NCBI GenBank assembly: GCA_020852965.1
Contig: JADYZV010000132.1
Location: 19,666 to 83,665 of the forward strand
DNA from: Pirellulaceae bacterium
Lineage (GTDB): Bacteria > Planctomycetota > Planctomycetia > Pirellulales > Pirellulaceae
Direction of reading: 5' to 3'
DNA: 64,000 nucleotides
Below, in pieces: positions 53,770 to 61,445 of this stretch (the first letter of the stretch is position 1; the number at the start of each line of letters is the position of its first letter). The translations under genes were made by a program, and so were the position numbers. Under the pieces are notes generated by a model, which searched no databases, was not told the DNA's origin, and worked only from the letters and a program-made list of their open reading frames with translations.

Positions 53770-55232
53770 GTACTGGAAAGCGCTTTTTCATTCCGCGCGA
53801 AGATCGAAAACTAGGAAGTCGGTACGAGTTACTTGAGCCGCTCGGCGACGGTTCTCACGGAACGGTCTGGCGCGCAATGCGTGCCGAGGATAGTAAAATC
53901 GTCGCGGTGAAAATTCCGCGTGCTCAGGGGGAATGTACGGAGTACCTCAAGGAGGGCACGCCCTTAATTGGACAGCCACCACATCAAAACGTCGTATCGA
54001 TCTACTGGATGGAGTGGGTGCCGCCGACCAGGGAGTACTTCGCCATCGAAATGGAGTACTTCCCCGGTAGCACCCTTGCTGAACTGCTTGACGCTAGTAA
54101 TGGAGGATTTGTAAAGAGCTACGCAAAGCTTCTAGGACTTTTCGATCAGGTGCTAGCTGGTGTTGCCTACCTTCATGAGCTCGGAATGTGCCACGGTGAT
54201 ATCAAGCCACACAATATTCTAGTTTCCGGGGATAGTGTGAAAATAACCGATTTTGGTAGCAGCGTCTGGCCGGAGGATATGTACGCTCGCACCCGGGAAA
54301 ATGGCGGAACAATTCTATACTCGGCGCCTGAACTCGCATCGACGATGCGCCGCGGCAAGTCCATGCAGGATCTTTTCCTCGGTGATATCTATAGTCTCGG
54401 CGTTCTTCTCTATCACGTTGTGACGGGCGACCTGCCTCACGACACGCTCAATCAAGTCGTGAGCCATGCTCCTTTTCCCAGGCCAAGGGAATTGAATTCT
54501 TCGGTGTGCCCAGCCGTTGAAGAAGTTATTCTTCGATGTATGTCTCAGATGCCCGAGGATCGCTATCAGACAATCAGCCAACTTATCACCGCCGCTAGTC
54601 GAGCGCGCAGGGCGCAGATCGACTACGTATCAGAAAAGCTGATTTCGCGTCCAAGAGAACGGACCCTGGACTGGTCGACTGATGTTATCGAGTACCTACA
54701 GCAATCAGACTACGCTCGCGCGGAAGCAATTGCACGAGAGGAATTCGAAGCAACGGGAAATCCGCATGCGCTGCTCATCATGGTCAACGCTTCCATTCGT
54801 GCACAGCGCTATTTCGAAGCACTCGACATGCTAGACAAGAACAAAGCAATTGTCGAAAGCGAATCGAAAGTCCTCTCGGATTTGCAGTTCGCTCTGCTCA
54901 AGGTATTATTGGAGACTCGTGGTATCGCTCGCGCGGAGAAGTTGCTCACTGGCCTAATGGCCAGATTCGGCGAAACGCCAGACTTACTCTTTAAGCAAGC
55001 CTCTATTCTCGGATCCCAAGCAAAGTATGAAGAAGCGTGCGCCATCTTATTGAGACTGAACCGCGACTTCCCCCATCGCCCCGAATTACTGAAGCGAATT
55101 GTAACTGTCTATGAACAACTCCGAGATGTCCAGCGAGCTTCTGCATTTCTTCGAGCATATGAGCGTCAAGTTACCACCGACCCTTGGGCAGTTGCGACGC
55201 GAGAACGCTATTCGCTAATAGGGGTGCGATAA
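53766..55232 (+). CDS. Ser/Thr protein kinase with TPR-like tail
   Basis: This 488-aa protein is a Hanks-type kinase (about residues 20-275): P-loop GDGSHGTVWRA, Lys in VAVKIP, catalytic loop CHGDIKPHNIL (His-Gly-Asp), metal-binding ITDFGSS and GTILYSAPELAS. The C-terminal 200 residues contain TPR-like pairs (DYARAEAIAREEFEATGNPHALLIMVNASIRAQRYFEALDML, then KYEEACAILLRLNRDFPHRPELL). Kinases occur in BREX (PglW), in Stk2-type and in MADS defence systems, where phosphorylation could control activation. It is the last gene of the cluster. ATG 53766 is preceded by AAGGAG at 53752-53757. Confidence 0.9.
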   Translation: MSTGKRFFIPREDRKLGSRYELLEPLGDGSHGTVWRAMRAEDSKIVAVKIPRAQGECTEYLKEGTPLIGQPPHQNVVSIYWMEWVPPTREYFAIEMEYFPGSTLAELLDASNGGFVKSYAKLLGLFDQVLAGVAYLHELGMCHGDIKPHNILVSGDSVKITDFGSSVWPEDMYARTRENGGTILYSAPELASTMRRGKSMQDLFLGDIYSLGVLLYHVVTGDLPHDTLNQVVSHAPFPRPRELNSSVCPAVEEVILRCMSQMPEDRYQTISQLITAASRARRAQIDYVSEKLISRPRERTLDWSTDVIEYLQQSDYARAEAIAREEFEATGNPHALLIMVNASIRAQRYFEALDMLDKNKAIVESESKVLSDLQFALLKVLLETRGIARAEKLLTGLMARFGETPDLLFKQASILGSQAKYEEACAILLRLNRDFPHRPELLKRIVTVYEQLRDVQRASAFLRAYERQVTTDPWAVATRERYSLIGVR

Positions 55233-55363
55233 CCTGGCATTCTACTTGGCAACTATCCAACCCATGCTGGACGATTTCATGGTACGCTATTCGAGCGGCA
55301 AGCGATAATCAAGCGATAATGGACTCGCGATCGGTAGGGGGCAATTCATTGCGCACCTGACCA

Positions 55364-56386
55364 TTACGCACCGGAGCGAACGGAGGCCTCGTCGACTTTG
55401 GCGAACAACATGCGGCCAGCCTGGGTTTGTAGGGTGCTGGTCACGACGACGGGGAGCGTGGCATTGATGCGATGCCTTCCACCTTCGATTACTACCATGG
55501 TGCCATCGTCCAGATAGCCGATGCCCTGCTCGGGGCCTTCGCCCGCCTTGGCGATGCGGACTTCGAATGTTTCTCCGGGGAGGAATTGAGGACGCAGCGA
55601 CGCGGCCACTTCATTCAAATTGATCACGGGCACGTTATGCACCTTGGCAACTTTGTTGAGATTGAAGTCGCCGGTGATGATTTTCCCCTCCAAGTGCTTG
55701 GCGAGAATCACGAGCTTCATATCGACGGGCTGCCCAGCAAACTCTGGCAAGTCGCGATCGTAAATCTGAAACTCAATTTTGGGTTGAGTGCGCAAGCGAT
55801 TGAGGATATCCAAGCCTCTTCGGCCGCGAGCGCGTCGCAGACGGTCTTGACTATCAGCGATCGCCTGCAACTCCGCCAACACAAAGCCGGGCATGACAAG
55901 CTGGCTTTCGATGATGTTGGTTTCCGCCAATTCGGCCAGGCGACCATCGATAATCGAGCTCGTGTCGATCACGATCGGGCGCACGCCCTTTAAGTCACGG
56001 GCGAACTCGACATAGGGAATCACGAAGCGGAAATCGTCCTTGGTCTGCAACAACAGGCTTGTACAGCCGTAGCACAGGATAGCTGCCATCAACAATACCA
56101 CCGGCGGCGCGTATGGGCCGGTGGGAATTAGTGGTGCCAAAGCAACCCACAATACGTAGGTCAGCAATACACCCACCAACAATCCAAAGTAGACCGCCGA
56201 GATGACTTCAATCCGCTTGTGCGGCGTGAAGATGTCTACAGCTATCACTCCCAAAGATAGCAAAACGGTGCCAAAGATAATTAGATACGGGAGATACGCC
56301 GGTCCGCTCAGACCGATATTCAAAAACAGGGTCGCGATGCCAGCCGCAACGCAGATAAAGCAAACTCGCAGTATTAAGAGCGCCAT
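55364..56386 (-). CDS. membrane-anchored PIN-TRAM domain nuclease
   Basis: A 340-aa protein of the YacL/PilT-like family. Four hydrophobic helices (residues 1-110) precede a PIN domain (about 130-255: VIDTSSIIDGR, AELQAIADSQDRLRRARGRRGLDIL, PVDMKLVILA, ITGDFNLNKVA), whose Asp residues would bind Mg2+ for RNA cleavage. A C-terminal TRAM domain (about 270-335: PGETFEVRIAKAGEGPEQGIGYLDDGTMVVIEGG) binds RNA. It is convergent with the defence cluster and marks the return to conserved genes. The role is likely RNA cleavage at the membrane; the substrate is unknown. Confidence 0.9.
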   Translation of the reverse strand: MALLILRVCFICVAAGIATLFLNIGLSGPAYLPYLIIFGTVLLSLGVIAVDIFTPHKRIEVISAVYFGLLVGVLLTYVLWVALAPLIPTGPYAPPVVLLMAAILCYGCTSLLLQTKDDFRFVIPYVEFARDLKGVRPIVIDTSSIIDGRLAELAETNIIESQLVMPGFVLAELQAIADSQDRLRRARGRRGLDILNRLRTQPKIEFQIYDRDLPEFAGQPVDMKLVILAKHLEGKIITGDFNLNKVAKVHNVPVINLNEVAASLRPQFLPGETFEVRIAKAGEGPEQGIGYLDDGTMVVIEGGRHRINATLPVVVTSTLQTQAGRMLFAKVDEASVRSGA

Positions 56387-56855
56387 GAAAATAAGCAGTT
56401 CTAATTCTAAAGGTGTTGGTGAATCGGTTCAACGTAGCCGAACTCATTCCGAGTTAGGGCTTGACGATTCGGAAGGAAATGTAAACACGGGTGGATAAGT
56501 TCGAGACAATTAACATAAACCGGCAGATCGCTCCACAATCGGAGTATACGTGCGCAGAGAGTTTTTGGTGCGCGGAAGAGATGCGCAACACCAAATAGTA
56601 TCAGCGGTCCCCCCTGCCAATTATTTTGGGTAAGATAGTTTACACTTCCCAGGGGTTGGGCCACCAGCGTCGAATGCTGAATTATAACCTAAAAACGGGA
56701 AAGCGGTGCCGAATCTTCTGCCTAAGGTGGGGATTGTGGCCCGACTGCATAGCTGCATGCTCTTATTACTTGACGCAGCAGGCTGTGCCCCTGATACTTC
56801 TCCGTTTGATTTTTAGGCAAGTGCTTTGTCAGATCAATGTACCTAGGAGAATAAC
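56387..56855. other. intergenic region with candidate purA promoter
   Basis: No gene is supported in this 469-bp gap. It separates the divergent PIN-TRAM and purA genes; a purA promoter candidate is listed separately. A few short frames cross it but they have no ribosome site or coding character. Confidence 0.5.
56770..56798 (+). promoter_or_regulatory. candidate sigma70-type promoter of purA
   Basis: TTGACG (56770-56775), a 17-base spacer and GATACT (56793-56798) lie about 60 bp before the purA start GTG 56856. A ribosome site AGGAGA (56845-56850) follows. Five of six and four of six positions match the consensus boxes. Planctomycete promoters are poorly known, so confidence is moderate. 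Confidence 0.4.
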
Positions 56856-58175
56856 GTGCCGGCAGCTTGTGTGATTGGATTGCAATGGGGAGACGAAGCC
56901 AAAGGGAAATTGGTCGACCTATTGGCACCGGACCACGATTGCGTTGTCCGCTATCAGGGGGGGGCGAACGCTGGCCATACGGTTGTCTGCGGCAGCGAAG
57001 TTTACAAGTTGCACCACGTGCCTAGCGGAATCCTGCATGCGTCCGTCATGAATTTCATTACGCCCGGCGTCGTCATCGAACCGACGACCCTGCTTGGAGA
57101 GCTCGAGGGGCTCGAGTCGCGCGGTATCGATCCGCGCAAGAATCTCATGATCAGCGAGCGAGCCCACTTGGTGATGCCTTGGCACTTGGCCGAAGATCAA
57201 GTCATGAACCAGCAATCCGTTCAGGGGGAGAACATCGGTACGACACTGCGCGGCATAGGGCCATGCTACCGTGACAAAGTCGGTCGAAATTTCGCCGTCC
57301 GCGCAATTGACTTGATCCGCCCTGAGTTGCCCGAACGGATTGCACAAATCGTAGATGCCAAGAATGCGTTATTGAGGGGAATGAGCTGCGATGGGTCTGG
57401 TACGTCCGCTGCGCCGCAATTGGATGCAGGAGAGATTGCCGCCAAGGCGCAGCGCTGGGGTGAACAGCTTGGACCATTGATTGGCGACACCACCAATCGC
57501 TTGCTCGATGAGCTCGATGCTGGCAAGCGACTGCTGATGGAGGGTGCCCAGGGTTCGCTGCTTGATATCGACCACGGCACCTACCCATTCGTAACCAGTA
57601 GCAATTCATCGGGAGTAGGCATCAGCAGCGGCTCGGGTGTACCTGCCAAGTGGATTCGTCATGTGATCGGCGTGGCGAAAGCCTATTCGACGCGGGTCGG
57701 GGGCGGACCGTTTCCCACCGAGCTAAGTTGTGAGACTGGGCAAAAGATTCGGGATTTGGGGCGGGAATATGGCACAACGACAGGTCGCCCACGTCGCTGT
57801 GGCTGGTTCGATGCAGTCGCCGTCCGCTACACTGCTCGGCTGGGAGGCGTGGATGCCTTGGCGTTGATGATGATGGACGTGCTGGCCCACTTCGACGAAA
57901 TCAAGGTCTGTGTGGCGTATGACATTGATGGCCAGCGGGTCGAGCAATTCCCCTGCGATGCGGCCACGCTGCGGCGGGCCAAGCCGATATGCGAAACGCA
58001 TGCAGGTTGGAAAAAGGATGTTACCGGTGCGCGCTCGTTGGACGATCTGCCCGAGTTGGCGCACCGCTATCTCGAGCGCATCGGTCAATTGATCGGAGTA
58101 CCGGTAAAAGTGATCTCGGTCGGCCCCGACCGTGAACAAACCATTTTTGTAGATCGGCAGCAATTGCTGGCTTAG
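56856..58175 (+). CDS. purA: adenylosuccinate synthetase
   Basis: This 439-aa enzyme joins IMP and aspartate with GTP, the first committed step to AMP. The GTP-binding N-terminus is [18 protein letters not shown], with Ala in place of the more common second Gly of GDEGKGK. Further blocks are [28 protein letters not shown], [22 protein letters not shown] and [13 protein letters not shown]. Start is GTG with AGGAGA upstream. The stop TAG (58173-58175) is the first three bases of a repeat family A element, so the element abuts or supplied the stop codon. Confidence 0.95.
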   Translation: MPAACVIGLQWGDEAKGKLVDLLAPDHDCVVRYQGGANAGHTVVCGSEVYKLHHVPSGILHASVMNFITPGVVIEPTTLLGELEGLESRGIDPRKNLMISERAHLVMPWHLAEDQVMNQQSVQGENIGTTLRGIGPCYRDKVGRNFAVRAIDLIRPELPERIAQIVDAKNALLRGMSCDGSGTSAAPQLDAGEIAAKAQRWGEQLGPLIGDTTNRLLDELDAGKRLLMEGAQGSLLDIDHGTYPFVTSSNSSGVGISSGSGVPAKWIRHVIGVAKAYSTRVGGGPFPTELSCETGQKIRDLGREYGTTTGRPRRCGWFDAVAVRYTARLGGVDALALMMMDVLAHFDEIKVCVAYDIDGQRVEQFPCDAATLRRAKPICETHAGWKKDVTGARSLDDLPELAHRYLERIGQLIGVPVKVISVGPDREQTIFVDRQQLLA

Positions 58176-58447
58176 TGCTTCAACCATTTTTGATTCTCGG
58201 GTTGGTCGTAGTGGACGAGGTTACGAGTCCCTAACGTTTAACGATTCAATGGGACTCGTAACCTCGTCCACTACCTTCAATTTAAGGGGACTCGTAACCT
58301 CGTCCACTACCTTCAATTCAAGGGGACTCGTAACCTCGTCCACTACCTTCAATTCAAGGGGACTCGTAACCTCGTCCACTACCTTCAATTCAAGGGGGCT
58401 CGTAACCCTCGCCCACTACCCTCAATTTCAATGTGGTTGGAGCACTA
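58173..58447. repeat. palindromic repeat family A, full copy with 36-bp tandem expansion
   Basis: The element runs from TAGTGCT (58173) to AGCACTA (58447), terminal inverted repeats. Inside is the palindrome: left arm 58210-58230 and right arm 58252-58272 with a 21-base loop. The right arm plus a 15-base spacer (ACTACCTTCAATT...) is then repeated at 58288, 58324, 58360 and (diverged) about 58396, a period of 36 bp. Four near-identical copies follow each other. No transposase is inside; it has the look of a MITE. The first three bases are the purA stop codon. Confidence 0.88.
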
Positions 58448-58488
58448 GCAGGACAGCACCTGCCGTGACTCGATAAGGAACCGTGTCG

Positions 58489-59259
58489 ATGAACGAGCTG
58501 AAAAACTCGCCGGCTGAGTCGCTGGGCGTGCCGCGCGAGCGCAGGCCGAAGCACGTGGCGGTTATTATGGATGGCAACGGTCGATGGGCCGAACAGCAAA
58601 ACCTTCCACGCATCGAAGGCCACCTGCGCGGCGTCGAAGCGGTACGTCGCACCATGGAAGCCTGTCAAGATTTCGGTGTCGAAACGCTAACGTTGTTTTG
58701 TTTGAGCAGCGAGAATTGGAAAAGGCCCGCTCAAGAACTCGAATTCTTGATGGCATTGTTGCGGGAATATCTCATTGGCGAGCGAGAGAGCTTGGTTGAG
58801 AACAATCTACGACTTAAAATCATAGGCCGCCGCGAACGCTTGCCTCAAGATGTCCAAATCGAAATGGACCGAACATTGGAAGCCTGCCGAGACAATGACG
58901 GCATGATACTCGTGCTGGCCATCAATTATGGATCGCGCTCAGAAATCGTCGACGCCATGACTGCCATCGCCAGACGTGTGCAAGCCGGCGAGGTGGAGTG
59001 TGAAACGATAACCGAGGAAATGGTTGGGCAACACTTGTATACCGCTTCGCTTCCTGACCCGGATCTACTCATTCGCACAAGTGGAGAAATGAGGATTAGC
59101 AATTTTCTACTGTGGCAGATTAGCTACGCTGAGATCTGGGTCACGGATACGTTGTGGCCCGAGTTCGACAAGCATCATCTGGCCGAAGCCATTCAGAACT
59201 ACGCAGCCCGAGATCGGCGCTACGGTGGCTTGCAAACCTCTGTGGAATCCCCAGTATGA
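58489..59259 (+). CDS. uppS: isoprenyl (undecaprenyl) diphosphate synthase
   Basis: A 256-aa cis-prenyltransferase that builds the C55 lipid carrier for cell envelope synthesis. Signatures are HVAVIMDGNGRWAEQQ with the catalytic Asp, GHLRGVEAVRRTMEAC, TLFCLSSENWKRP and the C-terminal PDLLIRTSGEMRISNFLLWQ (RTSGE). Although peptidoglycan in planctomycetes was once doubted, the gene is standard. ATG 58489 has AAGGAA nine bases upstream; a GTG two codons earlier (58483) is less well placed. It is followed by cdsA after 21 bp, the typical uppS-cdsA operon. Confidence 0.95.
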   Translation: MNELKNSPAESLGVPRERRPKHVAVIMDGNGRWAEQQNLPRIEGHLRGVEAVRRTMEACQDFGVETLTLFCLSSENWKRPAQELEFLMALLREYLIGERESLVENNLRLKIIGRRERLPQDVQIEMDRTLEACRDNDGMILVLAINYGSRSEIVDAMTAIARRVQAGEVECETITEEMVGQHLYTASLPDPDLLIRTSGEMRISNFLLWQISYAEIWVTDTLWPEFDKHHLAEAIQNYAARDRRYGGLQTSVESPV

Positions 59260-59280
59260 TCGCTCGGAAGGCACCTATCG

Positions 59281-60261
59281 TTGCTGCGCTTTAGACTCCT
59301 TTCCGCGCTGATCCTAGTTAGCACCGCACTTCTGTTCGTTGCGCTCGACGCGCCTCGACAGCCCGCTGGCGGATCGTCCTTGATCGACGACCCATCGCCG
59401 TCGATCGCCACCGAAGCCAATCCCGAGTGTCGCGGCTGCTGGATCGTCGCGCTGGGAGCAATCTTGTTCTTTGGCAGCGCAGTTGAATGCGTGGGAATGT
59501 GTGCGCGAGGTCCGGTGGGCTCGATCGCGCTGCCGGCCTTGATAGGCTGCGCGGGTGTGATGCTGGCGGCGGCCGTCCCGGTCTATTGGCCACTGAGTGG
59601 AAGCCCTTATCCGAACGATTGTCCGCTGGGCAAACTCGGCTGGCCACTGGCTGCAGGGGTGTTAGCGCTACTGGGGAGCTTTGCTTGGTACATTCCCAAA
59701 TATCGAGCCAGTTCTGGCTTTTTTCTCAGAACGATCGTCGCCGGTTGGGTGTCTGTCTATTTCGGTGGATGCTTCGCATTCGCCGTCGCCCTGCGCATGA
59801 CGGGTACGTCAGGCTGGGGATTGTTTCTGTTGGTAGGTGTTATCGTCATTACCAAATTTTCGGACGCCGGTGCCTACTTCAGCGGCCGTGTTTTCGGGCG
59901 CACTAAGCTGTGTCCTGCCGTGAGTCCAGGAAAAACGGTCGAGGGGTTGGTAGGTGGCATACTATTCGCGATAACCGTAAGTTGGATCTATTTCCGACTC
60001 GGTGAAACCTACCTGTTTCCAGCCGGGACCGTGCGCGCACATCCGCTCGGTTACATCGCGCTGGGAGTGCTACTGACTCTGGCGGGCGTGCTGGGCGATT
60101 TGCTCGAATCAATCTTCAAACGTGAGATGGGGTGTAAGGACAGTGGTAAGCTCTTACCGGGGATGGGAGGATTATGGGATGTTTCGGACTCATTGCTACC
60201 GGCAATGGTGCTGGCCTACCTAGTCGTCGTGGCTGGTTTGATCCAAGGCCCTGGAAGCTAA
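59281..60261 (+). CDS. cdsA: phosphatidate cytidylyltransferase
   Basis: This 326-aa membrane protein makes CDP-diacylglycerol from phosphatidate and CTP. Eight or so hydrophobic helices are visible. The family blocks are TKFSDAGAYFSGRVFGRTKL with CPAVSPGKTVEG, and the C-terminal FKREMGCKDSGKLLPGMGGLWDVSDS. In the usual signature the last part is HGGxLDRxDS; here Met replaces His and WDVSDS replaces LDRLDS, while the Asp pair stays. The start is TTG 59281, with GGAAGG nine bases upstream; the nearby ATG at 59256 is out of frame and reaches a stop after 12 codons. It is co-transcribed with uppS. Confidence 0.92.
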   Translation: MLRFRLLSALILVSTALLFVALDAPRQPAGGSSLIDDPSPSIATEANPECRGCWIVALGAILFFGSAVECVGMCARGPVGSIALPALIGCAGVMLAAAVPVYWPLSGSPYPNDCPLGKLGWPLAAGVLALLGSFAWYIPKYRASSGFFLRTIVAGWVSVYFGGCFAFAVALRMTGTSGWGLFLLVGVIVITKFSDAGAYFSGRVFGRTKLCPAVSPGKTVEGLVGGILFAITVSWIYFRLGETYLFPAGTVRAHPLGYIALGVLLTLAGVLGDLLESIFKREMGCKDSGKLLPGMGGLWDVSDSLLPAMVLAYLVVVAGLIQGPGS

Positions 60262-60396
60262 ACGTGCTTGCTGCCGCTACGGGCCCGCGATTGCATAGCA
60301 GACCGCCTATTGTTCTTTGGACGTAAGCCTATTGGCTGCCATCGTTTACTTCATTTCGTGCATACTCATGAATCATCCGAGTTAAAAAGGAATGCA

Positions 60397-61428
60397 ATGT
60401 CCGAAGCCAACATCAACCTAACCGACCCCGCTGCGATACTCAGCCTATTTGGACCGCAGGACCAATACTTGAAAATGATTCGCAACCACTACGGAGTGGC
60501 CATCACTCACCGCGATGGCAAACTCAAGATTGTCGGTGAGGAGCAAGCCGTGCGCAGCGCGACGAGTTTGATGGAGTCGCTCCATCGCCGCGCTCAGCAG
60601 TCGGGAGGGTTGAGCGTTCAAGATGTTCAGAGTGCTTTGGGAGGTAATGGCATCACGCAAGCCATCCCGCCGATCGAAGGGCTCGACTCGGAATCGGGCA
60701 CCAGCGGCGGACGCACATCCGCCGGTCGCAGCTCGGTGGTCGAAGTCAACCTGCCCCATTTACACCGCAAGATTAAACCCAAGACGGAGGGCCAGGCCGC
60801 ATATATCAAGGCGGTCCGCGAACACGATTTGACCCTTTGCCGTGGTCCAGCGGGCTGCGGAAAGACCTATTTGGCAGTCGCACTGGCTGTAGAGGCCCTG
60901 AAAAGCCGCACAATCCAGAAAATTGTGCTGGTTCGTCCGGCGGTAGAAGCTGGGGAGAGCCTCGGCTTTCTACCTGGAGATTTGCAAGCTAAATTGAACC
61001 CGTACCTGCGCCCTCTGCTCGATGGCCTCAATGAAATGCTCGACTACGATCAGGTAAAATACCTGATGGAGCACGATGTAATTGAGGTCATACCCCTCGC
61101 TTACATGCGAGGACGTACCCTGAATGGGGCGTTTATTATCCTCGATGAGGCGCAGAACACAACTTCGGCACAGATGAAAATGTTTTTGACACGCATGGGG
61201 GAGCACTCCAAGATTGTCGTATCGGGAGACGTCACCCAAGTGGACCTACCTGGGGGGGTAACGAGTGGTTTACGCGATGCTTGGCATCGTCTCTCTGGTC
61301 TTCGTGGCGTAAGCTTTGTAAGCTTGACCGCAGCAGACATTGTTAGACATCGCTTGGTGCAAGAAATCGTCAATCGTTACGAACAGCCCCACGGTGTGGA
61401 ACTTCAGGAGAATAGTGAGCTGAAGTAG
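60397..61428 (+). CDS. PhoH-like ATPase
   Basis: This 343-aa P-loop protein belongs to the PhoH family, proteins of uncertain RNA or phosphate-stress role. The Walker A is LCRGPAGCGKTYLAVALAVEAL (about residue 150), Walker B FIILDEAQNTTSAQMKMFLTRMG, with GDVTQVDLP and RHRLVQEIVNRY following. The N-terminal 80 residues carry a KH-like segment (FGPQDQYLKMIRNHYGVAITHRDGKLKIVGEEQAV). ATG 60397 has AAAAAGGA upstream; the frame before it lacks coding character. Order phoH, HD-hydrolase, ybeY is conserved in many bacteria. Confidence 0.93.
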   Translation: MSEANINLTDPAAILSLFGPQDQYLKMIRNHYGVAITHRDGKLKIVGEEQAVRSATSLMESLHRRAQQSGGLSVQDVQSALGGNGITQAIPPIEGLDSESGTSGGRTSAGRSSVVEVNLPHLHRKIKPKTEGQAAYIKAVREHDLTLCRGPAGCGKTYLAVALAVEALKSRTIQKIVLVRPAVEAGESLGFLPGDLQAKLNPYLRPLLDGLNEMLDYDQVKYLMEHDVIEVIPLAYMRGRTLNGAFIILDEAQNTTSAQMKMFLTRMGEHSKIVVSGDVTQVDLPGGVTSGLRDAWHRLSGLRGVSFVSLTAADIVRHRLVQEIVNRYEQPHGVELQENSELK

Positions 61429-61445
61429 CTCGCAAAAAAAGTCGG

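Noticed and set aside
38052..55232. Classification as BREX (type 2, Pgl) because of the methylase, kinase and large ATPase
   Set aside because: No PglZ-type phosphatase, BrxA/B/D or Lon-like protein is present, and HerA/NurA-like and HsdS proteins are not BREX components.
58252..58430. Possible CRISPR array from regular 36-bp spacing
   Set aside because: The units are nearly identical throughout, with no variable spacers, no leader and no cas genes; the repeat is part of a palindromic element.
58249..58476. ORF of 75 aa with a repeated Gly-Leu-Val-Thr-Ser-Ser motif
   Set aside because: It is only the translation of the 36-bp tandem repeat, has no ribosome site and sits inside the MITE-like element.
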